Positions 52,201 through 61,200 of a stretch of 64,000 nucleotides of DNA are shown one piece after another. The stretch's first letter is position 1. Each line of letters starts with the position of its first letter. The stretch covers positions 1 to 64,000 of the forward strand of contig NZ_JBHTDD010000018.1 in the NCBI RefSeq assembly GCF_042666615.1, in the 5' to 3' direction. The notes under the pieces are model-generated. The model was given only the letters and a program-made list of their open reading frames with translations. It did no database searches and was not told the origin of the DNA. The translations under genes and the position numbers were made by a program. Source of the DNA: KBS50 sp042666615. Lineage in GTDB: Bacteria; Actinomycetota; Actinomycetes; Mycobacteriales; Micromonosporaceae.

Positions 52201-55200
52201 GGCGAGATGGTCGACGACGTGGGTGGCGAAGCGGGAATCGAAGGCGTCCTCCACCAGCACGCCGATGACGGCCTGGTCCAACACGTCGAGACGGTGCCCG
52301 ACCGGTTCGACGCTCAGCGCTCGGGTCGCGAGCCGGGCCGGGTCGAGCGGATCCGGTAGGCCATCGCCGTACCCGTCGATCAGCCGGCTCACGTCGCGCA
52401 ACGCCGTCCGCAGCGGCGCGATGTCGAGATCCGTCCGGGCGGGACTGGTCAGCTCTCCCAGGCGGTCCGCCTGCGTACGGATGGCGGCGAGTTCCGCGAA
52501 CCGGGGATCCGCCGGTGAAAGGTCCCCGATGCGGGTGTCGACCGCCGCGCGAAGATCGTCGAGAAGCTGCCCGACGGTCTGCCGCGGCGCGCCGAGCGGC
52601 TCGGGTGTCCGTCCGCCAAGCTCCGATTCGATGTCGTCCCGCAGCCCCGGCGGGGAATCGACATCCGCCGCGCTGGTCGGATCGGTGGCGTCGAACGGTT
52701 CGCCCGGCGGGGCGGACGATGGAGCGTCCGCCTCCGGGTTCCCCACACCCCGACCGGCGATGTCGGGGGCGTGCCGCGGCCCGCCGCCGGTGCCGTGTTC
52801 GGTGGACGTCGTCGACGCCGGCCCCGGGTCGGATCCCCTCGCGGAGGTCGATGTCTCAAGCGTGGCGTAGTCGTCGTAGACGACCGACAGCAGTTCCCGA
52901 AGGGTCATCGCGGTCGGATGGCGATGCCCCCACGGATTGTGCAGCCGAACCCGACCCTCGGCCACTTCGGTGACCTCGTAGACGTGGGAGGCGATGAGGT
53001 CATTGGGCAGCCGGACGCCGGGAGTCGGGGGCAGAACGCTTACCAGCACCGGTTTCCCGAGCGCGAGGAGTGCGGCGAGTTCCGCCTCGACCTGCGCTTC
53101 CTGACCGGGCGTCTTGTCGAATGCTCGTACCGCGGCCTGTTCGCCGGTGAGCTGGGCGAGCACCTCGGCCTGGGCAAACGCAAAAGCTCCGGTATCGAGG
53201 CGGGCGTAACCGGCGTCCCTGCCACCGTTCTGCTCGGCGTTCGCCCGCTCCGCCGACCAGACCTGGTCCAGCCCGGCGAGCGCCTTCTCCAAAGCGGCGG
53301 CCCAAGCGGTTCCGTTCCTGGTCTGGTCCATGAACAGCGCCCGGTCCGGCCGGTCGAGGTTTACCGGGAACTCTGGCACCACCACGATCCGGAGTGGCCG
53401 CCCGGTCGGCGTCAGCCCACTCGTCTCGTGCAGCGTTACCTCGTAGCGACCGTCCGGCAACTGCCGGACCATTTGCTCGATGAGATCCGGCCGGAGCCCG
53501 GCGAGGGCGCCGATGGCCGCCACCACGCCACAGTCGCCCAACGCGCCCTGTTTGACCTGGTCCCGGATCGGCGGTCCGTCGAAGAGTGGCACCGGCCGTC
53601 CGTCGGGCAGCCGCGGCTCCCCGTATCCGACCCGCCGGCCCGGGCGGCCCTGCGTGTCCGCCGGGTCCTCCGGCAGGTCCGGCCACCCGACCACGGCGTC
53701 CGGCCCGGCCGTCGGCTGTGCGGGTTCCGCGTCCGACCACGTCGTGCCCCGGACCACCGGCCGCACGTCGACGACCGGCGCGTCGGTCTGCCGCCGCCAC
53801 ATCTCCCGCTGCCACCGGCTGGCCTCAGCCTGCCAGCGCGCGGCGGCCTCGCGCCGCTCCACCGCCTTAACGCGTTCGGCCGCCGCCTCCCGTTCCGCCA
53901 CGTCCGCCTGCTGCCGACCGTGTACCGCACGAGCCCTCGCCTCGGCCGCCGTCTCGGCCTGCCGCGCCGCCTCGTCCCGGTGTCCCTGCGCCTCGTTCCG
54001 AAGCGCCTCGAAGCGTTGCCGGTCCTCCGCCGCGCGGTTTCCGTAGAGTTCGGCCGCGTGCGGCTCCTCCCGCGAAAGCTCGGTCAGCGAGTCAGCGGCC
54101 CGCCGGTAGGTCTCCGCCCGGGTCTCCAGTACGGCTGCCCGGTTCTCGGCGTTCGTCCGCAGGCGCTCCGACTCGGCGACCACCCGGTCGAGGTTGTCCG
54201 CGTCCTGCCGCCAGGCAACGGCCAGCCGCGTCCGGGTCGCGGACTCCTCGTCGTGTCGAGCCGCCGAAGCGAGTGCCTCGTGCACCGCCGCATACCTGTC
54301 CCCGGTGATCTGGGCAGCCGAGGAGATCCGCCGCAGCGACTCCAGCCGGGAATCGGCGGGCGCCCGGTCAGGATGGTCGGTGCGCCGGCGCAGCACCTCC
54401 GGCCGCTGGTCGGACACCCGCTGACGGTGCTCGGCCGCCACCCGGTGATGCTCGGCGGCCGCCTGTTTCGCGTGCTCCATCTGGCGGGCTTCGGCCTCGT
54501 GGGCCGCCTGCCGATCCCGCTCCGCCGCCTGCTCGGCCGCCTGGGCCGCCTCGGCCTGGCGTACCCGCTCGGCCTCCGCCCTGGTCGCCGCGTCGGTGAA
54601 CTGCACCGCGGCCGTTTGCGCGGCGCGGCGCTGTCGCTCGAGGCCGGTCGCCTCAGCCCGCAGTTGCTCGGCCTGCTCATGGAGGCGGTAGGCCTCCCCG
54701 GTGTGCCACTCCGACCACTGCCGGGCCAGTTCCCGTTGCTCCGGGGGACCGTGGTGGTACGCGCCGAGAGCCTCCCGGGCGGCGAAGTCGTGCCGCCCCG
54801 CCGTCTCGTCCCGTTCGTTCGCCGCGGCAACCGCGGCATCGCGCTGTGCACGGTGCGTGGCTTCCAACTCCGTCGAAGCACCGGCCTGCCGGCGCAGGCT
54901 CTCCGCCTGGGCCGCGAGCGCCCCTTCCGCCGCCCGGGCCCGGGCGGCCGCGTCGGCCTGGTCTGCCGCCTGCTGGCGGTACGCCCGGGTCTCGTCATGG
55001 GCCAGCTCGGCACGGACGGCCGCCTGCACATCGGCCGCCTGGCGCGCGAGATAGTCGGGGGTGAGCGGTAGCGCGTTCCAGTTGCCGGGGCGCGCGTCGG
55101 CGAACGGCATCGGGCGCCCCCGCCCGTCCACCGTCAGGGCGTCCATCGCGACGATCTCGTCGTGGCGGGCCATCGGGCCGGAGACCGGACGGCCGGTGCG

Positions 55201-58200
55201 CTCGTCGACGTAGCCCAGGGTGCCGTCGGCTCCCACGAACGCCCGTACGACCGTGGCGTGTTGCGCGTCGACGACGTACACGGCTCCGTTGTGGTTGACG
55301 GCGGCCCACGCGTGCGAGCCACCGTCCCGCCACGTGGTCATGATGGAGCTGAACGAGCCGTGTCCACCGTCCAGCAGTTGCTGGTGAAGCCGGGCGAGGG
55401 CGCTCGTCGCCCGGGCGTCGAACGGGTCACCCATGAGCGCCTGGTAACGGCCTCCGGTGAGCGCCTCGATCCGCGCCGGGCCGTCGCTGTCGCCGAACGC
55501 CGGCTGGCTCGGGTCGCCCCGCAGGTAGCCGTCGTAGGTGCGGGGCGCGGCGACGGTCGGCCGGCCGTGCACGTAGGTGTCGTACAGGGCGGCGACCGTG
55601 TCGATGGAGTTCACGGTGCGGGTGGGGTCGGCGTCGACACCGTACGCGTTGACAAAGTACAGCCAGTCCCCAGCGGGGTCCGGCGCGCGGTGGAAGCCGC
55701 CCTGGCCGTCGGCCAGCAGCCGCTCCAGCCGGAACTGGTCCGCGTACAGCACCCGGCGGTAGCCGCCGACCTGGTCGTACGGCCGACCGCGCCACACCGG
55801 CGGGGGGGCATCCGTGCCCGTCAACCGGGAGATGACCGGGCCCGGATTCCGCTCGTCGACCATCCGGTGGCCGGCCTCGGCGTCGACGTTCGCGTATCGC
55901 CAGGCACCCTGGATGATCGGGTCGTCCGGCGTACGGGTCACCGGCGCGGCCCTGGTCGCCGCCAGTTCCACGCCGGCCGTCGCGGCGTTCTCACCGGCCG
56001 CCCGCGCCAGTTGGTCATGCGCAAGAGCCCGTTCGTCGGCCTCCCGCGCCTGCCTGGCGAGACCATCGGCGAACGCGTCGACCTGACCGGCATGGCGATA
56101 CATCGCCTCGCGCCAGGGAAGCAGCCGGTCCGCCTGGTCGCGCTCCCGCTTGGCGTTCTCCCGGTGGCGCGCCTCGGCCCGTCGCTTCTCGGCGGCCTCC
56201 GCCCGCGCCCCGGCCGCCTCCGACTGGGCCAGCCGCTCCCGGGCCGTGTGCTGGGCCACCGCCTGCTGGAGCTGCCGTACCCCGGCGCTGTCGTCGATCG
56301 TCTGCGCGAGGTGCCGCTGCGCCGCCCGCAGCGTCCGCTGGTAGCTTGCCCGCTCGCGGGCTTCGCCGACAGCCGCGTCTTCCCGGGTGGTCCCGGGCAG
56401 CCCCTCCGGGTCGGGGTTCTCCCGGTGGAACAGACCGAGGACCCGGTCCCGGATCCGGTCGAACAGCCGCCCGCGCGCCGGGTCCTGGGCGTCAGGCCCG
56501 GCGTCCCGGCGGAACGTGTCGGCGGAGCCGAGCCCGGTCGGCTCGCGGAGGCTGGCCCGCTCCCCCGGCAGCAGGCCCGGCATCGGCATGGACCGTGCCT
56601 TGCCATCCAGCACGAGCACGTCCATGCCGACCGTGGAGTCGGCGTGGCGCAGCGGATGCGCGACCGGATCCGCCACCTCCTCCCCCGTGTCGGGCCGCAG
56701 GTAGCGGAGGGAGCCGCCGTCGAGCACGGCCCGTACCGTCGTGCCGTGCTGCGGGTCGACGAAGTGGACAGTGCCGTGGTGGTTGACCGCGGCCCACACG
56801 TGCCGCCCACCGTCACTCCAGTTCGACCCGATCGCCGCGAAGGCCCCGTGCCCACCGTCGAGGACATGCTGGTGCAGCCGGAGGAAGGCGGCCTGGACCT
56901 GGGCGGCCCGATCCGCCTCCGGCGTGGCCGAGATGTCCCCGACCAACGACTGCCACCGGCCGCCGGTCACCTCCTCGACCCGGCGCGCGCCCCCGGTCTC
57001 CCCGGCGAACGGCAGGTTCGGGTCGCCGTTCTGGTGGCCGTCGAGGGTACGCGGGGCGGCCACCGTGGGCCGTCCGTGCACGTACGTGTCGAAGAACGAC
57101 AGCAACGCGTCCACGCAGTTCACGGTGCGGGTCGGATCGGCCTGGATGCCGAACGCGTTGATGAACCGCACCCACCTGCCGGCCGGGTCGGGGGTACGCG
57201 GGAACCCGCCCCGACCGTCGCCGAGCAGTTCCTCCAACCGGCTCTGGTCGACCCGCAGCACCCGCCGCAGGCCACCCACCCGGTCGTACGGCCGGGTCCG
57301 CCACACCGGCTTCGGTGAGTCGTCGCCGGTGAGCATCGAGCGGGTCGGTCCCGGACGGTCCGCGTCGACCACCGGGTAGCCGTCGCTGGAGCCGAGGTTG
57401 GCGAGCCGCCACGCGGTCCGCACCACCCGATCGACCGGGTCTCCGCCGACCGGTCGGCGGCGGGCGGACTCCAGTGCCCTACGGTGCTTCGCGGCCTGCT
57501 CGCCGGGCTCCACCGCCTCCCGGCGATGCTGCAGCTCCCGCACCTGCGCCTGGCTGGCCTCCTCCGTCCGCCGGTCCGCGAGGTTGTCGAGCTGAACGGC
57601 TCGGTTGCGCAGCAGCAGGCCCCGGATTCCCCGGTGGGGTGCCTTCCTCCGCGCCTCTTCGGCCTCGGCCCGAAGCTGCGCCGCCTCCCGCAGGAGAGTC
57701 GCGGCCCTGGCCCGTTCCCGGGCGGCGGCGGCCACCGCCTGCCGCTCCCGCCACTGGAACGTGTCCAGCCGCTGGCTCAGTCGCTGAACGAGCTGGCTGT
57801 TCTCGACGGCCTCGTGGAACCCGGCCCGCGCGCTCCGGAGATTCTCCTGGTATCTCGCCCGGACGATGTCGTCCATCCGCGCCGGGTCCGCTCCCGGGCG
57901 GGTAGCCGGATCGACGACCTGGTCGTTGTCCCCCGGGAACAACCGGTCGAAGCGATCGAGCGCCACTCGGAGACGTCGGCCGTCGAAGCTGTCGCTCCGC
58001 GGTATCGCTCCGCCCGCGTCGGGAACCGGCTCCGACGTGCCGGCGGGGTCGGGTGGTCGTCCCCCGGACACCGGCTCAGGCAGGGCCGCGCGCACCGCGT
58101 CGCTGAAGGTCCGGTTACCGGCCTGCTCGCGCAGGTGCTGCCGGAACAGCTCGCGAAGATCAAGGCCGTGCCGGTTGGCCCGATCGACCAGGACGGGTTC

Positions 58201-61200
58201 GAGCGTCGCCCGCGCTCGGGCGTAACCGTCGTCGGGGAAGGCCGCGTGTAGCTGGCCGTCGGGGGTGGCCAGGTACCGGCGGACGGTGCCGTCCTCGGTG
58301 AGGTCGAGCAGCACCTCGACACCACGATCCCGGGCGAGCAGCAGGGCCGACGTGATCGGATCCGCGGCGTCCGGGGTCGTCACCGCCTCGGCGGACAACG
58401 AGATCCGAGGCGTGCCCGTGGTACGCGGGCCGAACCGCCAGCTCGGCGTGCCGTCCACGCCCCACTCGGCGTCCCTGCGGATCGCGTCCAACTCGTGGCG
58501 AAACATGGTGACACTCGCCCGGCCGGTGACCGCGCTGGGTTCGTGCGTCACGCTGTTGATCCGCTCCCCGCCACCGGCCTCGACCGTCTTGGTGACGTAG
58601 GTCAGGTGGTAGTCGACGCGGTTGGTGACCGTGAGCGCGCCACCCAACTCGAAATTGCTTGTCTCGTCCCGATCCCCGCTGAGGATCGACGTCTGCTCGG
58701 CCGCGGCGGCGCCACCGGTCAGCCTCTCGCTGAGGCCGCCGAGTTCGGAGTGGTCCTCGCCGATGGTGCGGCTGAGCGGAGCTGGTCGGACCCGGTTGTC
58801 ACTCTCCCCGGCGACGCGCTGCGACCTGGCGACCTCCCTGAGCTGCATTTCCTGCTCCACGGAGGAGGTCACTCGCAGATCGGATTGGACGCCCCGGATC
58901 CAGACCTGGATCAGCCGATCCTGGTGGTCCGGGTGAACCAACGTCACCGTGGGGTGGCCACCCGGGCCCGCGATCCGCTCCAGCGCGGCGGCGTGTGCCA
59001 GAGCGGAGAGCTGCTTGCGCAATTCGCTGTCGCGGGCGGCCAACCCCGCCCGGCCCAGCATGTCCTTGCTGGCCAGCCGCTCGCGGATCGTCTCGTACAG
59101 CCGGCCGATGTCTACCGACTCCACCACCGGCATGGCCGGCATGGACACCTGACGCGGGTCCGGAGTCCGCTCGGCGAGATTCCGGGTGCCGTCCGTCACC
59201 TGCTCCGCGGTCGCGAGCTGGACGAGCGAACCGCTGACGACCCCGATAGAAGTCGCCGGCGCCCCCCGGTGGACGACGAGGTCGGCCACCCGCAGCGGAA
59301 GCTCGCGGACCAGGTGTGGCCGCGACCGCGACACCTCGATCGTGATCTGCAGAGGCCGGCGCATCCGCTCGACACCATCAGTGATCATGACACCCTGCAC
59401 CATGGTGCGCTGTGCGCCCACCGAACCGGTGCTGGTGTATCCGCGGCCGATGTTGACGCCCGCCTCGGGCGTGTCGAGTGCCGTGCCCTGTCCCGCACCA
59501 CCGAGACCGAACGCCGAGCCGATGGACTGGGAGCTGTCGTGCTGGGCGTACGCGTAGTTCTGCAGGATCGGTAGCACATCGGGCCGGCTGCCGATCGGCG
59601 TGGCCGCGCCGAGCGTCGCGGTCAGCCGCACGGTGACGCTTTCCGTCCAGAGCCGGCCGGTCGGGATCGGGAACGACATCTCGAAGCCGGTCCGGGCCAG
59701 CATGCTGTCGAGGTGGCCCATCCACCGCTTGCCGGCGAGGTTGCCGTACACGCTCTGCCACAGACCCGGCAGCCGCCGCACCGCCCCGGGCGCGACCTCG
59801 TCAAAACGCGTCAGGACCGCGTCGAACAGCTCGACGCTCCGGCCGTCGCGGTCGACCAGCTCGACATCCGGTTCGACCGGGCTGTGGCCGAGCGCCTGCT
59901 CCAGGTCCTCGACGAGACGCCTGGCGCTCGCCTCGGGTGCCACCGCTGGCAACTCGCGGCCCTGCCGCATCAGTTCCCCGATGCGTTGCCCCGGATCGGT
60001 CGTCGTCTCCGGAATCCTGGCGTCCGGGAACTGCTCGGCCAGTCGCCCGGCGAGTTCGCGCGCCAGCCCGTCGGGAAGGTCGGGCGCACGGTTCCGGGCG
60101 GAGGTCACCTCCCCAAGGTCCGCGCGGTACCGCTCCAACACCCCGACACTGACCGCCCGATCCAGCGTCAGGTGCCCGCCGGCGTACCGGTGCAACGCGT
60201 CGGCGACCATGTCGAGCGGCACCGGATGCTCGCCCGCGGCATACAACTCCAGGGCCACCCGCTCGGGGATCGCGTAGACGACGGTGCGTCCGGGAACCTC
60301 GCCCTGCGCCGTTCGGGAACCACCGCGCAGCAGGAGGTGGTGTTCCGTGCCGGTGAGCCGGAAATCGACAGGCATGCGGTAGACGTACTGCTTCTCCGTG
60401 CCGCTCGTGTGGATCCGCAGCCGCTCCCGGCCGTAGATGCGGGTCGAGGTCCGCGACTCGCCGTGCGAGCCGGTGCGCGAACCGGACAGTCCGGAGGCGG
60501 CGTCGCCGGAGTCGCCGTCGTTGCCGACGTCCAGGTCACCCCGGACCGACGCACCGACATCAGCGGCCGTCTGGCTGCCGAAGGTGACGGAGTGCGCGCC
60601 CATGGTGAAGTTGATGTCGCCGGTGACCAGGTTCGTGTCGCCGAGGAACTCGGATGCCCCGGCCCGCCCACGGATCGTCAGGCTGGACCGCAGCGGCGAC
60701 GCACCCCGGGGGTCGACCGCGAGGTCGGTACGGCGGTCGACGAACAACCATTCCGGGTTGGCGATCAGGCTGCGCACGCTGGCGAACGACGTGAGGTGGA
60801 CAAAGCCCGCCGAGCCCGGTTGGAACCCGTTGGGAAGCACCCGGCCGATCTCGTCCCACATGCCGGAGGCGTCGAGGTGCAGGATGGTCGCCCAGCGGAG
60901 GGCGCGAGTCGAGGTCGGTGGTGCGTCGGCCACCACCGGAGAACCGACCGGCGGGCTGCCTTCCCTGGGCAGCAGGTCGGCCGGCAGCAGCACCCGCGCC
61001 TCGCCGCCGACCGGCTCCACCAGTGGCTTGTCACCGTCGGGGGCCAACCGGGCGACCTCGATGGTGTGCGGGATCTCGAAGATCGCGGTCCGCCCGCCCT
61101 CCACCAGCGTGACCTGGTTGACCGTGTCGCCGATCCGCCAACCCGCGCTGTGGGTCACCGCCCGACCGGCGCCGAGGCCGCCGCCGGCCGGCACGACCAC

